From NCBI RefSeq assembly GCF_000332475.2, contig NZ_AOGX02000039.1, positions 30,001 to 94,000 of the forward strand: a stretch of 64,000 nucleotides of DNA. The letters are read 5' to 3'. The first letter of the stretch is position 1; each line of letters opens with the position of its first letter. The position numbers were made by a program, and so were the translations under genes. Source of the DNA: Leptospira yanagawae serovar Saopaulo str. Sao Paulo = ATCC 700523 (GTDB taxonomy: Bacteria; Spirochaetota; Leptospiria; Leptospirales; Leptospiraceae). Of the stretch, positions 29,389 to 37,758 are shown piece by piece. The notes under the pieces are model-generated. The model was not told the DNA's origin. It did no database searches and was given only the letters and a program-made list of their open reading frames with translations.

Positions 29389-30604
29389 ATAAAAATAAAC
29401 CTAGTAGTGAATACATCCAATACAAATAAAAATATGATTCTGACACATAAACTACATATGATAAGAATCCAAGACTAGAAACAAAGGCCTGCCACAGAAA
29501 TGGAATCCGACAAACCATTCCTAATAGCGTAAATGGAATCCAATACCAAGGATGAACCACTGGAGAGAAAAGTAAAAATAAAAAGTATACAAGCAACAAT
29601 CGTTTTTCTTTCGTTTGTGCCTGGAATTTAGGTTGGAAACTCAACAACATAACTAAAATACCAAAACTGAAAAGTGAAAAAATCCCTGATAAGTAGGAAA
29701 CACCAAATCTGTGTAAGGGGATATAAAAAAACGGTTCTATAATTCCAGCGAATCGAAAGGAATGAAAAAAAAGACCTATCCCAAGGTTCCCTTGTGCCAA
29801 CCAATTTCCAAATACAGAAAACTTCCAAATGAATAGCGATACGAAAACAAATCCAGATAAAACTAATAGTTGTTTTGATTTCCGAAGGAAAGCAAAAAGG
29901 AAAATGATTGTACTCAGTTTCAATTGAGTCAAAATTAAAAAAACCATTCCGTTCCATTGATTCCCTTTTAGACGTATCAGTAAAAGTAACCAAGGAATGA
30001 ATAGAATTTCGGGATGCATTTGAGAAATTCCTTCGATGATCACAAGTGGGTTTGCAAAATAAATCCAATAAAATGCAAACGATTCTTTGGGATAAAAACG
30101 ACGGATGAGAAATAAATTGAATACGTCGATCAATAAAAAAACGATTTGGATTCCTAAAAAGGAAAGTGATAGAATACTGTTTAAAAAGGAAGCACAAATA
30201 TAAAAGAAAAGTAGTAACAATGGATATACAGAAAAGTAGTCTGCGCTATTCATTTGAGATAATAAATCTTTGTACAACGTAGACATTGTTACATTTTGGA
30301 TTAGCCAGTGATTAGGAGTATATTGATACGGATTGAGACCAGAAACAAGTAATTTCGCATCGAAGAGATACCGATAGATATCATCACTTAAATGGGGAGT
30401 TACACCCAGTACGACACAACGGAGTGCTACGTTATACAAAAAAAAGACAGGAAAATTGTTTTGAAAAATGAAAACCTTTTTTTGCAAAAAATAAAAATAC
30501 ATAGAGAGAGAGACAGTGGAGACTATGATGGAAGTTAAATCATTACGATCCATTCCATTTACGGCAAAAAAAAGTAGGAATGGATATAACACTAGGAGGA
30601 ACAT
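29348..30604 (-). CDS. Multi-spanning membrane protein, GT-C-like glycosyltransferase
   Basis: A 418-residue polytopic protein with about ten hydrophobic segments. The first extracytoplasmic loop carries LSDDIYRYLFDAKLLVSGLNPYQYTPNHW, matching the D-D-x-x-R-Y motif of polyprenol-phosphate-mannose-dependent GT-C transferases; a later SPVVHPWYWIPF is also typical. A similar protein lies at 34195. The sugar and acceptor are unknown. The neighbouring GT2 gene could supply the polyprenyl-phosphate sugar donor. The start is taken from the first hydrophobic helix. Confidence 0.72.
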   Translation of the reverse strand: MFLLVLYPFLLFFAVNGMDRNDLTSIIVSTVSLSMYFYFLQKKVFIFQNNFPVFFLYNVALRCVVLGVTPHLSDDIYRYLFDAKLLVSGLNPYQYTPNHWLIQNVTMSTLYKDLLSQMNSADYFSVYPLLLLFFYICASFLNSILSLSFLGIQIVFLLIDVFNLFLIRRFYPKESFAFYWIYFANPLVIIEGISQMHPEILFIPWLLLLIRLKGNQWNGMVFLILTQLKLSTIIFLFAFLRKSKQLLVLSGFVFVSLFIWKFSVFGNWLAQGNLGIGLFFHSFRFAGIIEPFFYIPLHRFGVSYLSGIFSLFSFGILVMLLSFQPKFQAQTKEKRLLLVYFLFLLFSPVVHPWYWIPFTLLGMVCRIPFLWQAFVSSLGFLSYVVYVSESYFYLYWMYSLLGLFLYVRKETNHLRKAT

Positions 30605-30620
30605 GTTCCACCCAAGATTT

Positions 30621-31346
30621 TCATCTGCGAAAAATCAGTAATTTAAAAAAAGTATATAGAATTTTTACACCCACTCGAATTGACATAGAAATTGTCCCGG
30701 AGATTTTCGAAACGCCAGCAATTCGTTTTCGATACTGCACAGGGATTTCAATCACTTTCATATGATTTTGTAAGGCTTTGACATGCATTTCGATGTTCCA
30801 CCCCCAAGTTGGATCGATCATTCCCAATTGAAGAAGAGATTTGTAACGGATGATTCTAAGAGGCCCCATATCAGTGAATTTTTTTTGAAAAAAGATTTGA
30901 ATGAGAAAACAGGTTAGTGCATTTCCGAATTTCTGAATAGAAGATAGGGACCCAATTTCTGTAACTCCAAGTGTCCTTGATCCTATCACTAAATCGGAAT
31001 TGTGATCACGGATTGTTTGGTACAAACGTTGGATGTCTTTTGGATCGTCCGAACCATCTGCATCACAAAACAATATATATTCAGGATTTAAATTCTTTGA
31101 TCCAATCCATTCCAATGCAACAAGACATGCACTTCCATACCCTATCCTTGGACAATCCAATGTTTTGATCCCCAACTCTTTCACAATGGAAGCCGTATTG
31201 TCTTTGGAAGCATTATTGACTACAATAAAATTTGATTTTGAAATTCCAGAACCATTCATTAGCCCCGTTAATGCTTGTTTAATGCTAAGTTCTTCATCCC
31301 TTGCTGGAATGATGCATAAAAGATCATTCACCTTTTCTTTCTGCAT
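30621..31346 (-). CDS. Family 2 glycosyltransferase, polyprenyl-phosphate-sugar synthase-like
   Basis: A 241-residue GT-A enzyme. The N-terminal nucleotide-binding part reads LLCIIPARDEELSIKQAL, VVNNASKDNTA, and the metal-binding DADGSDDPKDI. The remaining part resembles dolichol/polyprenyl-phosphate mannose or glucose synthases without the C-terminal membrane domain, although the last 25 residues are hydrophobic and basic. It overlaps the cytochrome gene by 23 bp and is followed by a GT-C-like protein that could use its product. Confidence 0.82.
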   Translation of the reverse strand: MQKEKVNDLLCIIPARDEELSIKQALTGLMNGSGISKSNFIVVNNASKDNTASIVKELGIKTLDCPRIGYGSACLVALEWIGSKNLNPEYILFCDADGSDDPKDIQRLYQTIRDHNSDLVIGSRTLGVTEIGSLSSIQKFGNALTCFLIQIFFQKKFTDMGPLRIIRYKSLLQLGMIDPTWGWNIEMHVKALQNHMKVIEIPVQYRKRIAGVSKISGTISMSIRVGVKILYTFFKLLIFRR

Positions 31347-32646
31347 TTCGGAGGAATAATTCTTCTAATTTTGTATCTCGCCGATTTTGCCCTTTGTTAT
31401 CAAATACACTTTCCAGAACAATTGAACTGTGAGGGTATAAATCTTGGATGTGTTTGACTTTTTCTCGATACGATAAAGGTACATTTTCTGCAGATTGTTG
31501 CATATAATCGGAAGTGTTATTTTTTAAACGGACATGGATTGCTTGGAATCGGTATCTAATCATAGAAGGATTTTTTTGTTTCCAATCAACCTTCCACTCA
31601 AATTTTCCAAATCCATGAATTCGATTGTCACTTACTTTTTTAGCTTTAGGTGACCATTCCCATTCCTGGCCAATTTTGATTTCTTCCTTTTGAACGATTT
31701 CTCCCTTTTGGTTGATCGCATCCAGTTTGAATCGATAAAATCGCTCCGGATCACCAGAAGTCACGTAGTGGCTTGCAAATTGATTTTCTATGGTAAGGAT
31801 AATACTTTCCTCATTAAAATTGATATTTGTAAGGACGATCCCTGGTTTGTAACCCAATCGCACTTGTTCTTTGTATAAGGCAAAGGATTTTGGAACACCT
31901 CCTCCTACGAACCCATGACGATGGGAATTACGATTTGGGCGATTTAAAGATGGTTTCACAAATGATCGCCGAATTTCTGGCATATGACAATTGGCGCATG
32001 TTTTTTCTGATTGGGATGATTTTAACTCAGTCCCTGTTTGAAAGGAACAAATCAAGGATTCATTTAAAGTATATGTTTCATTATGGCAATCGTTACAACG
32101 ATTTTGTAAAAACTCTCGATTGATTTTAATGGGATGTGGAGGAGATGTGTCACCACTTCCACCGATCACATAACTTTCATTTGTATTCGAATCAACACGA
32201 ACATGACAAGTGGCACAGGTAATGGCTTCCTCTTTCATTTCGGCATTAAACTTGGGATTTGGAATTTGAATTGGTTCAAAATAGTTCCCACCACGTAATG
32301 AGGTGACTATGGTTTCTCTTTGGTTTTGTAGAGGAATATGGCAGTTGAGACAGATCCATTTCGGAGAGCTAGGCTTTGCCAATTCAGATTGGAACTGTAT
32401 GTCACTGAGCGCATTTGCATGAGTTGACAATTTCCATTCTTCATAAATTTCGCTGTGGCAATTTCCACAATTTTTAGCAGTTGGAGCACCAACTCCTTTT
32501 AGATCAGGTAAGTTTTCGATTGGCCTTACCCAAATTTTTCCAGGAAAAACTTCTTCCAAAGGCACTTCTCGTTGGTCTTGAAAAACAATGTAACCAGCTA
32601 ACAAAGTCAATATGGATGTAAAAATAATGAGAAGAATTCGTTTCAA
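31324..32646 (-). CDS. Pentahaem c-type cytochrome, membrane-anchored
   Basis: A 440-residue protein with an N-terminal hydrophobic anchor (about residues 3-21) and five CxxCH haem-binding motifs at residues 60-64, 99-103, 144-148, 184-188 and 217-221. The order and spacing match the cytochrome at 40569, so they are paralogues. The C-terminal half (about 240-440) is beta-rich and has no haem site. It resembles the cytochrome c554/NrfA-like multihaem group. It is periplasmic by the anchor, and likely moves electrons. It is encoded 2 bp after the rhodanese gene. No terminal oxidoreductase is seen in the window. Confidence 0.86.
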   Translation of the reverse strand: MKRILLIIFTSILTLLAGYIVFQDQREVPLEEVFPGKIWVRPIENLPDLKGVGAPTAKNCGNCHSEIYEEWKLSTHANALSDIQFQSELAKPSSPKWICLNCHIPLQNQRETIVTSLRGGNYFEPIQIPNPKFNAEMKEEAITCATCHVRVDSNTNESYVIGGSGDTSPPHPIKINREFLQNRCNDCHNETYTLNESLICSFQTGTELKSSQSEKTCANCHMPEIRRSFVKPSLNRPNRNSHRHGFVGGGVPKSFALYKEQVRLGYKPGIVLTNINFNEESIILTIENQFASHYVTSGDPERFYRFKLDAINQKGEIVQKEEIKIGQEWEWSPKAKKVSDNRIHGFGKFEWKVDWKQKNPSMIRYRFQAIHVRLKNNTSDYMQQSAENVPLSYREKVKHIQDLYPHSSIVLESVFDNKGQNRRDTKLEELFLRNAERKGE

Positions 32647-32648
32647 AT

Positions 32649-33569
32649 TTATTTTTCCAAAGGAAGATTAGCGTAAGACGACCACTCCCACATTGATCCG
32701 GAATAATTATATGCATTGTATCCATAAGACCGTAAGATTCCTACAACAAAAGCAGACCTAACTCCTCCTGTGCAATAGGCAACGATGGGTTTGGTGGTTG
32801 AAATGCCAATTTGATTTAAAATTTGATCCACTTCTTCTTTGGATTTGATCCTACCATTGTCATCAAACAGATTTTGATAATAAAACAATTTGGCACTTGG
32901 GATATGCCCACCTCGGGATTCACCATACGGAGTGGCACCTGCAAACTCACGTGGTTCTCGTGTATCTAAAATTTGGTATGCATTCAACTTGATTTGTTTG
33001 TTTATTTCCTCCTTACTGATATCTGTTTTTTTGAGAACTCCAGTTTTGATTGTGTTAGTCGAGTTTATGATTGGATTCACAATTTTTTTGTTTTGTTTTC
33101 TTTTTTCGATGGTTTCGAGTAAAGAAGAAACACTACCGTCATACCAATACGCGTGAGGATAACCGACTTCCCTCAAACTCCAAACAATCCGCCCCTCCTC
33201 TCCCCATCCGTTTTTACCATCACCTAACACAATTACGATATCCTTTCGAGAGATTCCTAGATTGGAAAGGATCTTTTGGATTTTATCCTCAGATTGTAGT
33301 TTACCTCGAAAGGGAGTTTCGGACCGAGAAAGTTCTTCCCAACTTAATAACTTTGCATCAGGGATTTTGGTTTTGATCCTTGCCATGACCGATCGAGTAT
33401 CGATGAGCTTAAATTCAGGAAGTGTTACAGTTTCATTGGGAGACAAAAACCAGTTTTCTTCCCATCGGTTTTGGCTTGGTTTTGCGGGATTGGCAGTGAT
33501 TTGGAGCCAAAAAGCCCAAAATAAAGCGATTGAGAAGAGGTAAATCCCATATGTTTTCTGAATTTTCAT
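32649..33569 (-). CDS. Exported two-domain rhodanese
   Basis: A 306-residue sulfurtransferase-like protein with an N-terminal membrane anchor or signal peptide (about residues 9-25). Two rhodanese domains follow: the first (about 45-150) has an Asp-Gly loop in place of the active Cys (LGDGKNGWG); the second (about 180-306) has the catalytic C266 in AYCTGGVRS, with ILDTREPREFAGATPYGESRGGHIPSAKL before it. It could carry persulfide sulfur in the periplasm. A GGAGG ribosome site precedes the ATG. It heads the minus-strand operon and diverges from the DUF4395 gene. Confidence 0.87.
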   Translation of the reverse strand: MKIQKTYGIYLFSIALFWAFWLQITANPAKPSQNRWEENWFLSPNETVTLPEFKLIDTRSVMARIKTKIPDAKLLSWEELSRSETPFRGKLQSEDKIQKILSNLGISRKDIVIVLGDGKNGWGEEGRIVWSLREVGYPHAYWYDGSVSSLLETIEKRKQNKKIVNPIINSTNTIKTGVLKKTDISKEEINKQIKLNAYQILDTREPREFAGATPYGESRGGHIPSAKLFYYQNLFDDNGRIKSKEEVDQILNQIGISTTKPIVAYCTGGVRSAFVVGILRSYGYNAYNYSGSMWEWSSYANLPLEK

Positions 33570-33709
33570 GATCTTACCCTCCTAAATTAAGATTAACACT
33601 CTTTTAAGACGAATTTTCCGTCAATAAGATAAACATTTCCTCCAAGAAAACGAATTTTTCTTGCCAAATCAAGTTCCTCTCTCAGTTTGGAAGGGAACGG
33701 AGGAAACAA

Positions 33710-34186
33710 ATGAAACTAGGATTTTATCCGGACGTCGTCAATGAAAATGTCACTCGGATTGTGGCATCCACGGTTGTGTTTTTAGGGGTCCTTTCCATTT
33801 TATTTCCCAACTATTTTGTGTTAGGCTTTCTATTGCTTGGATTTGCTCTCCGCCTGAGTTACGGCCCTAAGTTTGAACCTTTTGCTTACGTTACATCCAA
33901 GTTTTTAGTTCCATGGCTTGGAATTTCTTTTGTTCCATCCGCAGGTCCACCAAAACGATTTGCACAATTGATTGGGTTTTCCTTTAGCCTGGCTGCAATT
34001 GTATTATTTGCCAATGGGTTGACCTTGGCTTACCAAATTACTCTTGCAACACTTGTATTTTTTGCTTCACTTGAATCATTTCTCGGATGGTGTGCAGGAT
34101 GTTTTATGTTTGGAATCCTGATGAAACTTGGAGTGATCCCACAAGAAGTTTGTGAACGTTGCAATAATTTGAATTTTAATAAATAA
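33710..34186 (+). CDS. DUF4395 membrane protein
   Basis: A 158-residue protein with four hydrophobic segments and the DUF4395 pattern: VNENVTRIVAS near the start, a FGLLRLSYGP-like turn, and C-terminal FLGWCAGCFMF with two Cys, then VCERC. DUF4395 proteins are often next to rhodanese or thiol-redox genes, and the Cys pairs could act in thiol exchange across the inner membrane. A strong GGAGGAAACAA ribosome site precedes the ATG. It is the first gene of a plus-strand operon, divergent from the rhodanese gene. Confidence 0.85.
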   Translation: MKLGFYPDVVNENVTRIVASTVVFLGVLSILFPNYFVLGFLLLGFALRLSYGPKFEPFAYVTSKFLVPWLGISFVPSAGPPKRFAQLIGFSFSLAAIVLFANGLTLAYQITLATLVFFASLESFLGWCAGCFMFGILMKLGVIPQEVCERCNNLNFNK

Positions 34187-34194
34187 AAGTTCTT

Positions 34195-35484
34195 TTGTAC
34201 GAATGGATTTTATATTTATCCACACTATTGGTTACTATTTTCTTTTTGAAAGTAGTAACCTTTCCCAAATCATTATTTAAACTTCATTTCAAAATATTTT
34301 TCTTTATTGGATTTGGACTCAGGATCCTTTGTTTTTTCTTCCCTCCTATTTGGGAAGATGATTGGGCAAGATACTTATGGGAAGGAAACTTAATTCGAAA
34401 TTGGATCTCTCCGTATGAATTTCCACCGAATCATTATTTCAGAGAATCATTAGATGCAAGTTCGATTGAAATCCTTTCTAAAATCAATCACCCCGATTGG
34501 ACTACGATTTATAGTCCCTTCATCCTCCTATATTTTTCTTTATTTTCCTATGGTTTTTCCACTTTTTTATTAAAAGTTAGTTATTTGTTCTTCGAAACAA
34601 TTTGTTTTTCGATTGTTCACAAACATAAAACGAATCATCTGATCTTATTGTATTGGCTTTACCCAATTTTTATCAAAGAAGTGTACATCAATTTACATTT
34701 TGAAGTTTTACTTGTTTCTTTCTTTTGGGTTTTTTATACTTTTCTCGAGAAAAAAAATCTGAAATTGAGTGCAAGTATCTTCGGACTACTTGTCCATATT
34801 AAATTTATAACCTCAATATACGGACTTCTTTTCCTTCCCTATTTGAAATTAAAAACCATCAAAAAAAAATCTATTGTAGGGATTCAAGTTTTCCTTTCTT
34901 TATGCTTTGGGTTTTCCCTTTTTTTTCTAATCTATTTTATATTTTTCCCCAACTCATATGATTTTGGTTTTTCCAACTTACATCATTTTGGTGGTACGAT
35001 TACATTTAATCAATTTTTGGAACCAATCTGGAATTTCTTTTTTTCAATGAATTTAAGAAGTTTTCCTTTTTTATTCCAATTCCTTTTACTTTTTATCTAC
35101 CTTTTCCTAACCTTGAGAGAAAAAAATAGAAGCAAACGGTTTTTTATCTTATGCCAAAAACATGATTTTTATTTTTACTTTGGCTATTTTCTTTTCACTA
35201 TCCTTCCGGTGGTGAATCCTTGGTACTTTTTAGTTTTAGTCCCTCTTCTCGTTACCTCGCGTTCCCAATCAGTTTTACCATGGATCCTCGTTGCCAACTT
35301 GCAATTATCTTACCTAACAAGTATTAGACTAAACTTCCCTTTCCAGTTTTTTTACGAAATTCCAAGGCCAATTCTTATTTTGGAAGCCATTCTTTCAATA
35401 TGCTGCATTTTCCTATATTTCCGGCAAATATTCATTTTACTTTACAATTTATCCAATATATCGAACATGACCCAGAAGGGATGA
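34195..35484 (+). CDS. Multi-spanning membrane protein, GT-C-like glycosyltransferase (second copy)
   Basis: A 429-residue polytopic protein very rich in Phe/Leu with about ten hydrophobic segments. The first loop has EDDWARYLWEGNLIRNWISPYEFPPNHY, the same D-D-x-x-R-Y motif as the gene at 29348, and a later LPVVNPWYFLVLVPL matches the other copy's HPWYWIP region. It is probably an undecaprenyl-sugar-dependent GT-C enzyme. It starts with TTG 8 bp after DUF4395 and ends 4 bp before the XRE regulator. Two copies on both sides of the divergent promoter suggest two sugars or two acceptors. Confidence 0.7.
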   Translation: MYEWILYLSTLLVTIFFLKVVTFPKSLFKLHFKIFFFIGFGLRILCFFFPPIWEDDWARYLWEGNLIRNWISPYEFPPNHYFRESLDASSIEILSKINHPDWTTIYSPFILLYFSLFSYGFSTFLLKVSYLFFETICFSIVHKHKTNHLILLYWLYPIFIKEVYINLHFEVLLVSFFWVFYTFLEKKNLKLSASIFGLLVHIKFITSIYGLLFLPYLKLKTIKKKSIVGIQVFLSLCFGFSLFFLIYFIFFPNSYDFGFSNLHHFGGTITFNQFLEPIWNFFFSMNLRSFPFLFQFLLLFIYLFLTLREKNRSKRFFILCQKHDFYFYFGYFLFTILPVVNPWYFLVLVPLLVTSRSQSVLPWILVANLQLSYLTSIRLNFPFQFFYEIPRPILILEAILSICCIFLYFRQIFILLYNLSNISNMTQKG

Positions 35485-35488
35485 CGAT

Positions 35489-36100
35489 ATGGATGAACAA
35501 AAAGACGAATCAATTGGACGAAATGATTTAGACCAAAACGTAGACGAAGTCTTAACCGTTGTACTTGGTGAAACTTTAAAACGTAGGCGTTTGGAACTAG
35601 GTTTGTCTATGGAAAAACTTTCTCAGTTATCCACAGTCAGCCGTGGGATGCTTGGTCTCATTGAATCAGGTAAAACCACACCAAGTATAGGGATTTTATG
35701 GAAACTATCCAAAACATTACGAATCCCCATTGCCGAAATGATACCTGATTTATTTTCACAATCTCCCAGGTTTATCCCGGCCAACGAAGGGAAGGTTTGG
35801 ATATCTTCAAAAAACTCAAATAAATCAAGGGTTTTATACCAAGAGGACAGAGAACGATTGAATCTTGTCGAATGGAGTATGGAACAAGGAAAATTAAACC
35901 AATTCCAACATTTACCGCAAGCTCATGATATTAAAATTTACCAAGTTTTAGGAGCTTCTAAGATCAAATTAAAAAATAAGACCTACCATTTGGAAGTGGG
36001 TGAAAGTGTATTTTTTCCAATTTCCGAACTCGATTCAATTGAAAATGAATCTGATGGATTATCTAAGTTTTTATGGATCTCATCGAAAAAATTTCGATAA
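35489..36100 (+). CDS. XRE-family regulator with cupin domain
   Basis: A 203-residue transcription factor. The helix-turn-helix is at about residues 25-83 (LKRRRLELGLSMEKLSQLSTVSRGMLGLIESGKTTPS) and a C-terminal cupin is at about 110-200 (IKYQVLG... KNKTYHLEVGESVFFP pattern). In this architecture the cupin binds a small effector and the HTH binds DNA. E. coli SutR has the same layout and controls sulfur-use genes. It lies last in the DUF4395 operon and just upstream of the rhodanese-like lipoprotein region, so it may control one or both. Confidence 0.87.
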   Translation: MDEQKDESIGRNDLDQNVDEVLTVVLGETLKRRRLELGLSMEKLSQLSTVSRGMLGLIESGKTTPSIGILWKLSKTLRIPIAEMIPDLFSQSPRFIPANEGKVWISSKNSNKSRVLYQEDRERLNLVEWSMEQGKLNQFQHLPQAHDIKIYQVLGASKIKLKNKTYHLEVGESVFFPISELDSIENESDGLSKFLWISSKKFR

Positions 36101-36136
36101 CCAAATCGTTTGAAATCACATCTCGAAACACATTCC

Positions 36137-36196
36137 AAAACTCTGTAAAATCGATTGGAAATTCCTCCAATATAATATACGCTATTACAGAGTTTT
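36137..36196. terminator. Nested inverted repeats after the XRE-cupin gene
   Basis: A perfect 12-bp outer stem, AAAACTCTGTAA (36137-36148) with TTACAGAGTTTT (36185-36196), encloses a second stem, ATTGGA (36154-36159) and TCCAAT (36166-36171). It begins 36 bp after the XRE stop. It can act as a terminator or as an operator. A TATAAT at 36171-36176 lies inside the loop, without a convincing -35. Confidence 0.5.
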
Positions 36197-36322
36197 CCTC
36201 TGCTAAATTAAATTCCAACTTTGTCTCAAAACTCATCGTTTTAACCTATCCTTAACCAACCCCTTAAGTCTCTGGTGCAACCCCTACAGAGAAAGGATTG
36301 GAATGAAACAAAAGGATAGAAT

Positions 36323-37675
36323 ATGAAAACAAGTCTTCAACACCAGTTGATCGCCGTTTTTACCGCGGGGTTTCTCGGAGCCTGCGGTGGGAACAAACAA
36401 AATGATAACAACAATTTACTTCTGGCTGCCTTAGCCCTCTCCAATGGGATTAAAGTGAACTCAGCAGTAGAACTAGCAAAAGAATCTAACGATGATTATA
36501 ACCTAAATGAATATGGACTCATCACGCCACAAACTTTAGGGAAATGGGTCAACAATTGGGCAGGTACAAAACCAAGTGGCATCAATGGAAAATTGGTAAT
36601 CTTACAAAATGGTGCAAGTGCTACTGTTGGAAAAGAATACATCGCAGGGAATGGCAATGATGTTGTCGTTTATTCTTTTACTTTTTCTGACGGAGCCAAT
36701 GCGTTAGACGGTGGTGATGGCTTTAGCCAAAAGAGAAATAGTGGACTCAGTGATACTGTTTCCATTATCGCGAATGGTCCAAAAGTTGATGCCATTCTAA
36801 ATCGATTTGGAATTGATCCTGTCAATGACCTTGTTGTATTTGTTTCCGCTGCCAATGCTGCAAGTCATGTTCAAGGAACCTTACGTGGATTTTATTCGTT
36901 TCGTTATTGGGGGTTTGATCATAAAAACTTAGCATTCCTGAATGGAACTCTCCCAAGACTTGTGAATACTGATGGAAATTTTGTCCCCTTCCGCTCTACA
37001 ACAGACATTCCTCCAAATTTAAACAATCGTTATTCGGTAAAAAGCCTTCGTGTGGATAATACAATTTTAATGTTACCAGTCGAAGATGTGATTAAAGCTG
37101 TAAAAGATCCGAACAATGTGAATGTTGCAGGGCTTACATCGAGTGTCTTTATCTCAGATGCTAGGTCTTCATCAGGAAGTAGCAATGAATATAATGGCGT
37201 TGCTAGAAGCACAACTTCCGAAGTATCTGGTAAGTATGTTGGTTTCGAAGGTCGTATCAAAGGAGCAAAAGATGTTCCTTGGACTGGACTTCTGGACACA
37301 GAACATCGCTTTAAATCAAAAGCAGATCTCAAAGCATATTATGAGTTACGTGGGTACCAGCCAGGTCAAACTGCAATCCAACTTTGTAGAACAAATAACC
37401 GTTCTCAGGTGACTGGTTTTTCCTACATTGCCATCCTTGGATACCCTTCCACTTATTATGATGGAAGTTGGATCGAATGGGGTAGTTTGACTGGTGGCGG
37501 ACCAGCACCAAAACTTCCATCAGACTCACCCTTCCGCACAGACATTCCTGAGTTATCAGAAGTGATCACATACAATGTGGCGGGGGATGTGGATCCAAAT
37601 CTACCTACAAACTTAAATTCGTTTGCAACTACGTCTCGAAAAATCATCGAAGAAGACAAAGCATACAAACGTTGA
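36323..37675 (+). CDS. Rhodanese-like lipoprotein (copy 1)
   Basis: A 450-residue lipoprotein with a signal peptide ending LGAC at C21, then an Asn-rich linker. The body follows the two-domain plan of mercaptopyruvate/thiosulfate sulfurtransferases: an N-terminal domain with DPVNDLVVFVSA...FYSFRYWGFDHKNLAFLNG, and a C-terminal domain with FISDARSSSGS, FEGRIKGAKDVPW, then the active-loop Cys C355 (IQLCRTNNR) and GYPSTYYDGSWIEWG. The CRTNNR loop replaces the usual CxxGxx. It is lipid-anchored, probably outside the inner membrane. It is the first gene of the rhodanese-barrel-cytochrome set and has relatives at 39096 and 60431. Confidence 0.78.
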   Translation: MKTSLQHQLIAVFTAGFLGACGGNKQNDNNNLLLAALALSNGIKVNSAVELAKESNDDYNLNEYGLITPQTLGKWVNNWAGTKPSGINGKLVILQNGASATVGKEYIAGNGNDVVVYSFTFSDGANALDGGDGFSQKRNSGLSDTVSIIANGPKVDAILNRFGIDPVNDLVVFVSAANAASHVQGTLRGFYSFRYWGFDHKNLAFLNGTLPRLVNTDGNFVPFRSTTDIPPNLNNRYSVKSLRVDNTILMLPVEDVIKAVKDPNNVNVAGLTSSVFISDARSSSGSSNEYNGVARSTTSEVSGKYVGFEGRIKGAKDVPWTGLLDTEHRFKSKADLKAYYELRGYQPGQTAIQLCRTNNRSQVTGFSYIAILGYPSTYYDGSWIEWGSLTGGGPAPKLPSDSPFRTDIPELSEVITYNVAGDVDPNLPTNLNSFATTSRKIIEEDKAYKR

Positions 37676-37687
37676 TGATGTAAAAAT

Positions 37688-37721
37688 AACAACGAGTAAG
37701 ATACGAATTTTACTCGTTGTT
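37688..37721. terminator. Hairpin between rhodanese-like lipoprotein 1 and the small exported protein
   Basis: A perfect 12-bp stem (AACAACGAGTAA 37688-37699; TTACTCGTTGTT 37710-37721) with a 10-nt loop. No U-run follows, so it may lower expression of the downstream genes or protect the upstream mRNA rather than end transcription fully. Confidence 0.5.
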
Positions 37722-37758
37722 TAGTTCAATATAAGTAAATAAAAACTGGGAAATGATT

